Positions 1-8,578 of a stretch of DNA of 64,000 nucleotides are shown here, one piece after another (position 1 is the stretch's first letter; every line of letters begins with the position of its first letter). The DNA lies in NCBI GenBank assembly GCA_045652425.1, contig JAZRUG010000027.1, forward strand, positions 31,000-94,999, given 5' to 3'. The translations under genes and the position numbers were made by a program. The notes under the pieces were generated by a model. That model was not told where the DNA came from and ran no database searches. It saw nothing but the letters and a program-made list of their open reading frames with translations. Source of the stretch: RGIG1995 sp045652425. Its GTDB lineage: Bacteria > Bacillota > Clostridia > Oscillospirales > CAG-272.

Positions 1-49
1 AACAGAAGTCAATCACTATTTGAATTTTGTTTACCAATAATCTATGGTC

Positions 50-682
50 TTAAATTACTTTTTCTTTGTATTCAAATGAATAATATAAAACGCCTTCAAA
101 ATTCTTTAATTTAAACACTTGAAACCACATATGCCCATCAATATCATCATAGTTTATAACAATATCTTTTGTGTATCCCGAACTGTCTTTTTCAAACTCA
201 CTTCCTGAAAGTTTGATGTGATTGTCAATATCTTTATATGAAAAATTGACAAGTTTCGATTCGTTAGATTTTAGAGAATCGGCAAACAAAGTATTATTAA
301 CAATTACCGATGTTATTGGATAGTTGCCAATGTTTTGAATTATTATTGAAAAAGAATTTTTATCAATTAAAACACCGTTTAGCGATAGTGAAAATCGTGG
401 CGAAATCGCTTCCTCGCGTTGCTTTTTTTCGCTTTCGGACTCTTTTCTGTTGTGATAATCAGTTTGCAATATAGAAATAACACTGACACATAAGGTTCCT
501 GCAAACGACAGATACCCTCCTACAAAGGCAAGCCAATCTCTTCTCTCTAAATTAATGCCAGCTGGAATTAAGCCTTTACCTTTAAAAATAAAATATATAA
601 CAATAAATCCTACTAGCACTAGCAGCATTGTTACCAATAAAATCCACTTATATGTTTTGATGAATGATTTGTTATTTTTCAT
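50..682 (-). CDS. Small membrane protein of unknown function
   Basis: A 210-residue protein that I do not recognise. Two hydrophobic helices are visible, at about residues 12-34 and 48-70, separated by a short loop. A charged stretch follows (about 75-90, rich in E and K), then a soluble C-terminal half of about 120 residues rich in beta-type sequence. This suggests a membrane anchor carrying an exposed domain. It is the last gene of the minus-strand cluster that starts with the SPFH protein, and is separated from the TIR gene by 55 bases containing a weak hairpin (TACAAGCC/GGCTTGTA). It is therefore probably co-transcribed, but could have its own control. The start has an AGGAGA-type ribosome site. 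Confidence 0.75.
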   Translation of the reverse strand: MKNNKSFIKTYKWILLVTMLLVLVGFIVIYFIFKGKGLIPAGINLERRDWLAFVGGYLSFAGTLCVSVISILQTDYHNRKESESEKKQREEAISPRFSLSLNGVLIDKNSFSIIIQNIGNYPITSVIVNNTLFADSLKSNESKLVNFSYKDIDNHIKLSGSEFEKDSSGYTKDIVINYDDIDGHMWFQVFKLKNFEGVLYYSFEYKEKVI

Positions 683-737
683 ACATATATCTCCTATAAA
701 TACAAGCCATAGGGTAAGCTCCGGCTTGTAGATATCA

Positions 738-2792
738 TTAATTACCTACAGGAATAGAAATACGATCTATATAACTATCGTCTTCTGCGTTGTAAAACTC
801 GATAGTGAATATTCCGTTATACGAACTCGTGCCTTCGCTCCATTCACAACCAAAATACGAACCATCATACTTGTCTTCCCAATACCAGTTAGATGTAGAT
901 TTGCTACCGCTTGGCCATTGAGTTGTGTGATACATTGTTATTGACTTCCCGGGTTCACCGCCAGTAATTAAAAACTGCATATGCAAATACTTAGTTTCTT
1001 TAGGGATAGAAGATAATTTGGTATCCCAGTCGTCAGAACCGGTGTTGCAACAGTCAAGTTCAATATTCCATGCATATAAATCTTTGAACAATTCTGCGGA
1101 ATCTTTATAATTCTCCGCTTTTAATGCCTTGAGATATTCATAGGTTGTTTGATCTTCATTGTAATAGTTCTCTTTTACATAACCATATTGACACTTCAAA
1201 GCCATTTCTGCACTATCCTTATATGTACTATTCGAAAAATAGTAATATGCAGATTCGTAATTGCCGTTATTATAACTATCAACAGCATAATTATATTCCA
1301 AAAGCGGTTGAACAAAAATAGCATAAAGAACAATTCCTATGATAATGAATGGCGCTATAATTGCAGCAACTTTTAATCTTTTCTTTGTTTTAATCGCCTC
1401 TTCTTCTGCCGACTTTAAATCTTTAATTCTTTCATTACAACGTGAAATATATATTTCAGCGTTTTCATAATCGAAAATGCTTTCAAACATCACTTTGGCT
1501 TTTTCAATATCACTAGGATTGTCGGATGAAAGTAAATCCCTGGCTTGATTATAAATCTTTTCTTGCTGCGTATTATTTACGTATTCTGCAGAACTCGTTA
1601 AAAATCCCTTTAAGTCTTTATCAGCAAATCTCACCGCCTTGGTATAATTGGGGTTGTGAGAGAAAATAACCGTACTTTTTTTAAGGGCATCTTTTGAGGA
1701 CATTTTTATTTCAACAAGGAGTTTAACCAAATATGCTTCTGCACACTCGGGGTTTATATCCAGTGCCTTTTCGGCATATTTTTCCGCAGAACTCCAATCC
1801 TTATCCTCGAGAGATAAATAAGCACGTTTAATTAATGCTGATGTATCGTTTTGATTAACGGTAACGGAATTATTGGTTACGATAGAACTGTTTTCTGACT
1901 GGTTGACAATCTTCTTGATGCCTCGAATAAGGTCCTGCATAAAGCCCAGTTTGGACATATCCTGTGCTTGAAGATGCGAAAACTCTTCCGGCAAATCGTA
2001 GGGATCCATATCGCGATAAGCGGGTATGAGTGTTTTCTTATCTCCGTTTTTAATAAGTGCTAAGTATCTTGACCATTCATTTTTTACCCAAACTGCATTA
2101 AAATACTCTTGCTTTGTGCCTATAACAACCATAGCTTTTGAACTATTTAGAGCGGCAAAAATATATGGTTCATAAGCAGTGCCTAATTTGTCTTCAAGTG
2201 TAATGCGGGAAAAGAAAACTTTGAATCCTTCTTGGGTGAGTTGATGATAAAGGTCATTAGCCAAAACGGAATCCTGAGTTCTTCTGCCATTGTTGTCAGT
2301 TTCTTTATAGCAGATAAAAACATCAAAAGGATCTTCTTTTTGAGAAATAGCAAGAATACCCTTCTGTATTTCATTTATGGTTTCGGCTTCTTCTTCATAA
2401 ATAACTTTCTGAGAACTATCGGCATACTGCAATGCTAATTTATAATTGTCATCATCAAATATTGATGTGAATTGGGCACGATTGACAGTGGGCACACGCT
2501 TATGCGAAGTAGGATCTTCTACATATTCGATACCATACCGGCAAAGAACCAAGGACCAATATGCTTCCGCATCTGTAGCATCCTCATTTAGTATTTGCTC
2601 ATAAATTCCTGTTGCTTTATCATATTCATTGCTTCTACGAAAATGATTTGCACGATCATAAAGATTTGAGATTTTATCGTCGTTGAGTCTCGGAAGAGTT
2701 TGTACAGTACCACAATATTCACAAGTTGCAACGGTTTCATTGTTATTTACATCTAATGCGCCGCCGCACATTTTGCATTTAAAAACAGCCAT
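738..2792 (-). CDS. Zinc-ribbon / TPR / TIR-domain membrane protein
   Basis: A 684-residue multidomain protein. Residues 6-30 form a zinc ribbon with two CxxC knuckles (CKMC and CEYC). Residues about 42-90 look like a TPR unit. Residues about 155-295 are a TIR domain: DVFICYKE opens strand A, and a glutamate in YEPYI (about residue 208) sits where NAD-hydrolysing TIR domains carry their catalytic Glu. More TPR-like helices follow (about 320-460), then one membrane helix (about 473-495) and a C-terminal domain of about 180 residues. Bacterial TIR domains are known as NADases or signalling modules, often in anti-phage systems; that role here is inference. The gene follows the zinc-ribbon membrane protein by only 2 bases, so it belongs to the same operon. 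Confidence 0.85.
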   Translation of the reverse strand: MAVFKCKMCGGALDVNNNETVATCEYCGTVQTLPRLNDDKISNLYDRANHFRRSNEYDKATGIYEQILNEDATDAEAYWSLVLCRYGIEYVEDPTSHKRVPTVNRAQFTSIFDDDNYKLALQYADSSQKVIYEEEAETINEIQKGILAISQKEDPFDVFICYKETDNNGRRTQDSVLANDLYHQLTQEGFKVFFSRITLEDKLGTAYEPYIFAALNSSKAMVVIGTKQEYFNAVWVKNEWSRYLALIKNGDKKTLIPAYRDMDPYDLPEEFSHLQAQDMSKLGFMQDLIRGIKKIVNQSENSSIVTNNSVTVNQNDTSALIKRAYLSLEDKDWSSAEKYAEKALDINPECAEAYLVKLLVEIKMSSKDALKKSTVIFSHNPNYTKAVRFADKDLKGFLTSSAEYVNNTQQEKIYNQARDLLSSDNPSDIEKAKVMFESIFDYENAEIYISRCNERIKDLKSAEEEAIKTKKRLKVAAIIAPFIIIGIVLYAIFVQPLLEYNYAVDSYNNGNYESAYYYFSNSTYKDSAEMALKCQYGYVKENYYNEDQTTYEYLKALKAENYKDSAELFKDLYAWNIELDCCNTGSDDWDTKLSSIPKETKYLHMQFLITGGEPGKSITMYHTTQWPSGSKSTSNWYWEDKYDGSYFGCEWSEGTSSYNGIFTIEFYNAEDDSYIDRISIPVGN

Positions 2793-2794
2793 AT

Positions 2795-3754
2795 TTATTT
2801 CTCCTTTTTGTATTTACTAACTTTGTTACAATTGATAAGCATCAACAAATAAAAGATCATCGCCAAGAAACAGAATGCTATTTGGGCCAATTCAAATATA
2901 CTATAACCTCCCACTATACCGAAAAAACCATATAAAAAACCATATAAAAGAGGAATGACAAACACAACGAATCGTAGCATTTTTTTCTTTAACAGCGATT
3001 TTTGAAAAGCATTTAGTAATGTGAAAAGTACAAAAACTGCTATCATAATTATTTCTAGTATATAGGAATAACCTCCTGAAAGTGCTCTCAAAAGTTCATG
3101 TATAGTCAATATAGCCCACATAACTGTAATTGCGCCCTTTTCTCTTTTAAATACAAAGATACTCAATAGAAACAAAACTATACCCATTACCGTTTGAGGT
3201 ATAATATATCTTATCTGCGTACCCCATGAGTTGTATTGAATGGCACGAAGTATAGCAACAATGCTGCTTAGTATAAATAAAACACCTGAAGCTATAGCGA
3301 AGCCCTTGATAGATTTTTTTGTTTTTGTGGAACCGCTTTCTGTAAATCCAAAGCTTGAATTTATTTCGATAATCGTGGCATTATCTTTTGCAAGAGCATC
3401 TATAAGTTCCGTATCTTCCAATTTTTGAATAGCTTTATAGTTTTTACTTTCATCAAAAGGCTCTCTAAGTTTTTTTAACTCGCTTTGTTTTTGGCATTGT
3501 GTTTCTGCAAGAAGTTTACCTAAATATGCTCCTGAACAATTTTTATCAACTTTTAAAACCTTATCGCATATTTTATCGACTTTATCCCAATCTTTGTACA
3601 ATAAACTTTCAAAGGCTTCATCTAACAAAACTTCGATCTCACTTTTTTCTTCGTTCTGTATTTCTTGAATATTACCACAAGACTCACAAAGCAATTTTCC
3701 GTCTTTCTCGACTAATGCGGTGTTACCGCATGCTTCACACTTTTGTCCGTTCAT
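2795..3754 (-). CDS. Zinc-ribbon multi-pass membrane protein
   Basis: The start at 3754 (MNGQKC) has a GAGGAA ribosome site 6 nt upstream, better than the upstream in-frame Met; this gives 319 residues. The N-terminus is a zinc ribbon (CEAC...CESC, about residues 5-28). A short helical region with a TPR-like pattern follows (about 40-80). The C-terminal half has about six to seven hydrophobic helices from about residue 150 to 310. Its zinc ribbon resembles that of the TIR protein next door, suggesting the two arose from a common N-terminal module or bind the same partner. Function unknown; operon membership is supported by 2-base spacing to the TIR gene. Confidence 0.8.
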   Translation of the reverse strand: MNGQKCEACGNTALVEKDGKLLCESCGNIQEIQNEEKSEIEVLLDEAFESLLYKDWDKVDKICDKVLKVDKNCSGAYLGKLLAETQCQKQSELKKLREPFDESKNYKAIQKLEDTELIDALAKDNATIIEINSSFGFTESGSTKTKKSIKGFAIASGVLFILSSIVAILRAIQYNSWGTQIRYIIPQTVMGIVLFLLSIFVFKREKGAITVMWAILTIHELLRALSGGYSYILEIIMIAVFVLFTLLNAFQKSLLKKKMLRFVVFVIPLLYGFLYGFFGIVGGYSIFELAQIAFCFLAMIFYLLMLINCNKVSKYKKEK

Positions 3755-3755
3755 T

Positions 3756-3836
3756 CTATTTCCTCTTTTCAAATAATGCCGTCGCTGAAGCATTCGCAGT
3801 TCCTTCAACAATACCTCTTAAACAGCTAATAGTCAT
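3756..3836 (-). CDS. Possible 26-residue small protein
   Basis: A 26-codon open frame fills most of the gap between two operon genes. It begins with ATG at 3836, just after the stop of the upstream gene at 3845, and its TAG stop lies one base before the next ATG. Only a weak GAGAA-like ribosome site is present. It may be a translated leader that couples translation, or chance. No homology is recognised. Confidence 0.25.
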   Translation of the reverse strand: MTISCLRGIVEGTANASATALFEKRK

Positions 3837-3844
3837 TTAAATTC

Positions 3845-4555
3845 TCATTTTAATAATTTGCATCTTTTGTTTCTGTCGGTTAGTAAAACAATCAATTCAT
3901 CTGCAATAGTAGCAATTTCGTCGCTATTTGCAGTAATTGCACTGGCAAACTGATTGAACTTGATTGCGATTTCGCTTTCAATACCCGAAAGACTGTCATT
4001 GGACACCGGATCAGAATAGCGTACCGCGTTGTAAACCTTTTTAGCTGCAACTTTTGCGGTTTCGTTCTGGGCGCGACTCACAAGGGATTCAGCATCAACG
4101 ATAAGTGTTTTTATAAAAGATGTTTGCACCTTAACTTTATCGTCATTTTCGCTTACAATGTCTGCGGCAACTTTTGCTTTGATAACAGATATAACACTGA
4201 GTCCAAGTACAGCGGCACATACGATTGCAGCAATCCACGTGGGGCAATCGGGAATAAGCATTAATGCAGTGCCCGCTATCGTTGCAACAACAAGAGCCGA
4301 ATAGCTCTGTGTTATAAGTGGAATATTCAAGAACAGTTTTTCATTATTCTTCGAATCAAAGGCAACCTTGGAGCAAAACAGTTGCCCGATATAGGTCGCA
4401 ATAATCACGCCCCAAGAAATCCAAAAACGAGCATCATAATTGATTACGTATCCCGGGATAACAGGCTTTACCAAAAATACGGTTAAGTTGTAAAGTGCTA
4501 AAAGAATAGCCCAAATAATTATGTAAAACTTAAAATTCTTTTTCATTTTCTTCAC
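3845..4555 (-). CDS. Four-helix membrane protein of unknown function
   Basis: A 236-residue protein with four predicted membrane helices in its first half (about residues 10-28, 45-62, 78-98 and 105-125). A soluble helical C-terminal half follows, with many Ala, Glu and Ser. It lies 3 bases after the stop of the SPFH gene and is therefore translationally close to it. I do not recognise a family. Pairing with an SPFH protein suggests that it acts at the membrane. Confidence 0.75.
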   Translation of the reverse strand: MKKMKKNFKFYIIIWAILLALYNLTVFLVKPVIPGYVINYDARFWISWGVIIATYIGQLFCSKVAFDSKNNEKLFLNIPLITQSYSALVVATIAGTALMLIPDCPTWIAAIVCAAVLGLSVISVIKAKVAADIVSENDDKVKVQTSFIKTLIVDAESLVSRAQNETAKVAAKKVYNAVRYSDPVSNDSLSGIESEIAIKFNQFASAITANSDEIATIADELIVLLTDRNKRCKLLK

Positions 4556-4558
4556 CCC

Positions 4559-5683
4559 TTACATAATCTCGGAAAGCAGTTTTGCCTTTATTGTATTAAA
4601 CTCTTCATCCGAAATCATTCCTGCTTCTTTCATCATAGTGAGTTTGTCGATCTTTGCTTTAAATGCTGCCATATCACCGTCAGGAGCAGCAGGAGTAGTT
4701 GCAGCACACATTGCATCTTGCATCTGTGCGCCGACCATACTTCCAACGGCACCGCCGACACCTGCCATTGTGCCAAAACCAACACCCATATTGGTAAACT
4801 CACCAACGGCTTCGTTTCGGGCAACCTCGGTTGCAACGTCGAAGCCTCTTTCTTGTGCATAGGTGTAACCCTCTTGTGCACGTTTGGTAGCCTGCGCCTG
4901 AGAATCAATTACAACCTTTTGCGCTTCAGTCTGCGCATCAATTACGCTGACCTGCTGACGAAGCTTTGCTTCGGCAATATCAGCATATTGACGGAAGTGA
5001 AGTTCTTTGAATTTTTCGTATTGTCTATCGCCGTCAGGCTTTAGGACGTTGGTCACAAAGAACTGTTCCAGCGATACGCCATAATCCGCAAAGTCACTAA
5101 TAAGCAGATTTTTAATAGAATTTGAGAACAGAGTGAGATTTTCATCAATCTCAAAAATATTGATAGCGTTAGCCTTCATCACCTGAGCAATGTAGGTTTT
5201 AACCCTTGCCATAAGGAATGAACGGAAAAAACCGACCAACTTTTGCTGACCAAGGAAGTTCTCGGTGCCAACGAGTTTCAAAAGCAATTTGCGACTATCT
5301 TCAGCACGAAGGCTCATTTCACCCGATGCACCAATAGAAATCGGGAAACCATATGTAGGCTCGATATACTGAACCTTGCTGTCGGTGCCCCATTTGATAT
5401 TCATCTGCTCGGTTTTGTTTATAAAATAAACCTCACAATGGAACGGTGTATCACCACCGGTAGTGCGATTTAGTGCCTTGCCGAGTTTGGGAATGTTCTG
5501 CGTTTCAAGTGTGTAGCGACCGGGACCAAACAAATCAAGCGCTTGGCCGTTCATAAAGAATATAGCTTCTTGGCTTTCGTGAACAATAAGTTGAGTCAAG
5601 CTGTTAAAATCTTCGTTTGGATGTTTCCAGATAAAAGTACTATTATCACCCTCATATTTGATAATATCAGCAATCTGTGCCAT
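4559..5683 (-). CDS. SPFH-domain protein with C-terminal SHOCT domain
   Basis: The start at 5683 (MAQIAD) has a GGAGG site about 7 nt upstream; the longer frame runs back into a terminator hairpin, so 374 residues is preferred. Residues about 30-230 form an SPFH (band 7-like) domain of the class often annotated as virion-core-like. A charged coiled-coil stretch of about 60 residues follows (AKLRQQ...QATKRAQ), then a glycine-rich hydrophobic segment, and a SHOCT domain in the last 30 residues (KLTMMKEAGMISDEEFN). SPFH proteins form membrane-associated oligomers; SHOCT is a small domain thought to mediate oligomerisation. It is the first gene of the putative operon and sits directly after the structured RNA and its terminator, so its expression may be controlled by read-through. 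Confidence 0.85.
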   Translation of the reverse strand: MAQIADIIKYEGDNSTFIWKHPNEDFNSLTQLIVHESQEAIFFMNGQALDLFGPGRYTLETQNIPKLGKALNRTTGGDTPFHCEVYFINKTEQMNIKWGTDSKVQYIEPTYGFPISIGASGEMSLRAEDSRKLLLKLVGTENFLGQQKLVGFFRSFLMARVKTYIAQVMKANAINIFEIDENLTLFSNSIKNLLISDFADYGVSLEQFFVTNVLKPDGDRQYEKFKELHFRQYADIAEAKLRQQVSVIDAQTEAQKVVIDSQAQATKRAQEGYTYAQERGFDVATEVARNEAVGEFTNMGVGFGTMAGVGGAVGSMVGAQMQDAMCAATTPAAPDGDMAAFKAKIDKLTMMKEAGMISDEEFNTIKAKLLSEIM

Positions 5684-5704
5684 AAAATTACCTCCAAAAA
5701 TAAT

Positions 5705-5733
5705 AAAAAGTGCGGCTACCGAAGTAGCCGCAC
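5705..5733 (-). terminator. Intrinsic terminator between RNA copy A and the SPFH gene
   Basis: A perfect 10-bp stem (GTGCGGCTAC/GTAGCCGCAC) with a TTCG tetraloop, followed on the minus strand by TTTTTA. It ends about 22 bases before the SPFH start codon, so it must be read through or escaped for the operon to be expressed from the upstream promoter. Confidence 0.9.
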
Positions 5734-5900
5734 AAAAAACGCAAACTCCGATAGTCGCCAAACTATATCGATACGAAAAGCATTAGGTACTCACGTCGAT
5801 GGAATTTGCATTTTTATCAAATTCAAGACGCAAGCACAAAAAAGGGTATACTACCCCATATATCTGCTTTTCGTTTTAAGTATCTAAAATATAGTTTGGC
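5705..5900 (-). ncRNA. Structured leader or small RNA, copy A
   Basis: A predicted transcript of about 196 nt upstream of the SPFH gene. Stems seen directly: closing stem 5889-5900 with 5757-5768 (12 bp); stem 5866-5874 with 5773-5781 (9 bp); small hairpin 5852-5856/5844-5848; stem 5827-5837 with 5787-5797 (11 bp, several GU pairs); apical stem 5818-5824 with 5802-5808. The apical segment 5801-5815 (AAAAATGCAAATTCC on the minus strand) is complementary over 15 nt to 5735-5749 (GGAGTTTGCGTTTTT), lying just before the terminator. A second, clearly related copy lies at 30,769-30,982. The first base of the closing stem is where transcription should start. It could be a cis-acting leader or an independent small RNA; the very stable terminator favours the latter, but the nearby ribosome site leaves both open. 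Confidence 0.75.
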
Positions 5901-5906
5901 AACTAT

Positions 5907-5935
5907 ATTATAACACTTTAGCGCAGCAAATGCAA
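5907..5935 (-). promoter_or_regulatory. Sigma-A promoter of RNA copy A
   Basis: On the minus strand TTGCAT (5930-5935) is separated by 17 nt from a perfect TATAAT (5907-5912). The seventh base after the -10 box is G5900, the first base of the closing stem of the RNA. The same 6-nt gap is found in copy B. Confidence 0.85.
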
Positions 5936-5980
5936 CATATTTCGAAAAATTCTGATTGGTGCGTTTCGTAAATGGTAATA

Positions 5981-6007
5981 CAGGCTGCTATCAAGGACAA
6001 CAAGTAA
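5981..6007 (+). repeat. Left copy of short direct repeat (QAAIK-type tail)
   Basis: Begins CAGGCTGCTATCAA and reads in frame as QAAIKDNK followed by a stop. A related copy at 9,733-9,759 reads QAAIKESK plus stop. Both are followed within about 65 nt or less by an intrinsic terminator. They look like 3' remnants of the same gene family flanking the glycosylation cassette. The parent gene is not recognised. Confidence 0.6.
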
Positions 6008-6070
6008 TTGTTGAACGAATGCGAAAAGGCAAACCGCCTTATAACACAATAGGCAAAACAAAATAAAATT

Positions 6071-6108
6071 ACGACCTTGTAGAAGAAATTCTATGAGGTC
6101 GTTTTTTT
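6071..6108 (+). terminator. Intrinsic terminator
   Basis: A 12-bp stem (ACGACCTTGTAG with CTATGAGGTCGT, two GU pairs) and an 8-nt loop are followed by a T run. There is no intact gene upstream on this strand, so it probably belonged to the gene whose last codons remain at 5,981-6,007. Confidence 0.85.
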
Positions 6109-6200
6109 ACGCTTAAAACCTTGCAAACCCCAAAAAACAGAGATTTTTGTTGAAAAACATTGCTTTTTTGGTTATATATGATATAATTAGTATAAAATGT

Positions 6201-6549
6201 AATATACGAGAGCGTGGCTGAAGGCCAAAAAATACAGTGACATAACCATAAGCATTGACTGTTACTGTCAAGATGATATAACTGTTATGGAAAAGAATGG
6301 TTGAGCCTGTCTTGACGGTTACGATATAATTTACGGAGTACGTGATAAAAGGGCAACAGATACCTTTTTTTAAGCGTTTTACCGCTGAATCATTTTATAA
6401 ACTGTTAAATGTGATGGGTGTTGAGGTTGTTTATAATCATGCGGATTATCGGCGAGTATATAGGAAAAATGTATCTGGAAGTCAAGAAGAGACCACGATA
6501 TATTATTTCAGAAATAACTTTTAACGACAGTAAAGGGGAATACTTGTGA
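6201..6549 (+). pseudogene. Remnant of a GtrB/DPM1-like family 2 glycosyltransferase
   Basis: Conserved pieces of a bactoprenol/dolichol-phosphate sugar transferase appear in three frames. From 6218: LKAKKYSDITISIDC then QDDI, an in-frame TGA near 6301, then DGYDIIYGVRDKRATD. A 7-T run at 6365-6371 shifts the frame to FFKRFTAESFYK and VYNHADYR (to about 6450). The third frame gives the typical C-terminus GEYIGKMYLEVKKRPRYI from 6451, ending with TGA at 6547-6549. The N-terminal part and roughly 80-90 residues between VYNHADYR and GEYIG are missing. The stop overlaps the next gene's GTG, as expected for an old operon. Such enzymes load a sugar on undecaprenyl phosphate for surface glycosylation; this copy cannot work. 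Confidence 0.8.
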
Positions 6550-8239
6550 GAACAATTAAAAACTTCACAAAACAAGACAAAGATGGGGTACATAAGCATA
6601 TTTTTTATACAGTACTTCTTACTTTGGTAAGTGTTTTTTTAATTTGGAAATGTAAATACGGTTTCGGTAATATTGATGAATCCTTTTATATTACCATTCC
6701 ATATAGACTATTTAAGGGGGATGCTCTATTCTTACATGAATGGCATTTATCACAAATGGCAGGTTTTCTTACGTTTCCGATTGTATCCCTATATATGCTT
6801 ATAAAAGGTAGCACAGTAGGAATAGTATTGTTTATGCGATATGCGTGTACCGTTCTTCAAATCGCTACAGCGATATTCATTTATATTAGACTTAACAAAA
6901 TTAATTGGTTGGGGGCTTTGGTTGCTTCCCTCAGTTATGCACTTTACATTCCTTTTGAAATTATGGCATTGTCATATAATTCAATGGCAATTATGGCGCT
7001 TGTTATTTGTACGGTAATAATATTCACTGCACAAAAAGGAAACATATACAATATATAATAGCGGGTCTTTTTTACGCCGCTGCAGTATTGTGCTGTCCTT
7101 ATCTTGCTATTGTATTTGGCTTGTATGCTGTGGCTGTACTAACGGCACAGCTAATTCGCAAGCTCCAAAAGAAGAGCGAACCGCAATTCTATTTCTTTAC
7201 TGTTAAAGGTGTTCTTTTTCTTTCAATCGGTGCAGCAATAGCTGCATCAACCTTTGCGGCATTTGTTTTTTCAAGAGCTTCACTATCGGAAATAATACAA
7301 GCTTTTCCTAAGATTATGGATGACCCTGAGCATCCGCCTATTTCTTTTATAAGCATTACTAAAATTTTCATAACAGCTATTCTATCATCAAATAATTTAG
7401 CAAAGTATATTTATCCGGTTTTAATAGCCTTGACTTGTATTTGTTTGGCAGATAGAAAGAGAATTGAGCATAGGTTAAGTTATCTTTTAATAGTATTGAT
7501 TTGCGTGTTAGCACTTATGTTGGGATATTATAATATAAACGCGTATATCAATCACATTATGTGGTCGTTAAATATTTTGGCTTTTTTTGTTGTTATTCTT
7601 ACAAAAGATAAAACAATAAAAAATATCTATTATTCAACTTGGATAACAGGTATTCTGTATGCTTTTTGCTTGAATGCCACATCTAATCAACAATTTTATG
7701 CAATTTCTTCCGCATCGGCTGTGGCGTTGGTTGGAAGTATTATGATTATTTGCATTTTCGCTAATAATTTTTCAAAAGAAAGCATTATATCCGAGTTAAA
7801 AAATCTTGTTATTATTTTGATTAGCTTAGTAACGTTTTTGCAAATTTTTATGCAGGTTTCCCTCCGTTATAAGAGTGTTTTTTGGGAAACCGGTATGGAA
7901 TCCCAGAATACTCTTATAGAAGACGGCTTTAATTCGGGGCTTTATGTAACTGAACAATCACACCAAATGTATTATGAATGTTTGGAAAATTTGAAAAAAA
8001 TTGAAAAGTATAATGCAGAAAATGTATTGTATCTTTCCAACAATACATGGTATTATTTGGTTGGGGATTACAACATGTCCACATATTCAGCTTGGTTATC
8101 GGGCGTTAATGAACATTCTATTATGCGGCTTAAAACCTACTTCGAATTTAATCCTGATAAAATGCCTGATGTGGTCTATGTTGATAAAGAGAATGAAAGT
8201 TTCACACAACTGTTTTGTGACAGTTCGATTATAAAGTAG
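6546..8239 (+). pseudogene. Frameshifted multi-pass membrane protein (GT-C-like)
   Basis: Two overlapping frames (6546-7058 and 7007-8239) together encode one protein of about 560 residues. The join falls in an A run near 7037-7042, where one missing A converts ...FTAQK into a stop; the other frame continues KHIQYIIAGLFYAAAV. About ten or more membrane helices are visible. An acidic loop follows the first helix (GNIDESFY), as in GT-C type sugar transferases and related surface-polymer proteins. A second slip near 8226 may have cut the tail, since the next frame reads DYKVDSNDNVIILVK to 8274. It starts with GTG overlapping the end of the GtrB-like remnant, suggesting one former pathway. A sequencing error cannot be excluded for the first slip, but the company of a clear pseudogene favours decay. 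Confidence 0.7.
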
Positions 8240-8274
8240 ACAGTAACGATAATGTTATTATTCTTGTTAAATAA

Positions 8275-8578
8275 TCTGTGATTCAAGGGGGGACAAAGTG
8301 TATAAACGTGAAACGCATCTTTATACCATTTCTGTAAACCATTGTGCACAGGTTTCTATCAAAGAGATGTAATCAACACCATAAATCATCCAATAAGAAA
8401 ACGATATTTTTCTTTGCCCCAAAAATTTTACTTAAGAGTCAAATATATTTAGCCAGAACGAAAAAAGAAGAAAAAATTAACCTTGTAAATGTTGAGCAAT
8501 CAGCATTTACAGGTTCTTTATGTATAACGAATCTCAGAAAAGTTTTAAATAAAACATTTTTTTGAAAGGATGTAGAAA
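8275..8578 (+). other. Intergenic stretch without a recognised gene
   Basis: Three hundred bases between the decayed membrane gene and the acyltransferase. It contains a hairpin (TGTAAATG/CATTTACA near 8484-8515) and the AAAGGATG ribosome site of the next gene. I see no convincing coding region; the 73- and 80-codon frames crossing it on both strands lack start signals and family likeness. Confidence 0.5.

Noticed and set aside
4445..4456. TATCCCGGGATA palindrome similar to the phage operator
   Set aside because: It lies inside the coding frame of a host membrane protein (GYV-type codons), lacks a -10 box and has 12 rather than 14 bases; treated as chance.
5684..5761. Longer N-terminus for the SPFH protein
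   Set aside because: The extension would be encoded by the terminator hairpin, and the ATG at 5683 has a proper GGAGG site.
8484..8515. Hairpin TGTAAATG/CATTTACA as a riboswitch before the acyltransferase
   Set aside because: A single short stem without T run or further structure; no support for regulation.
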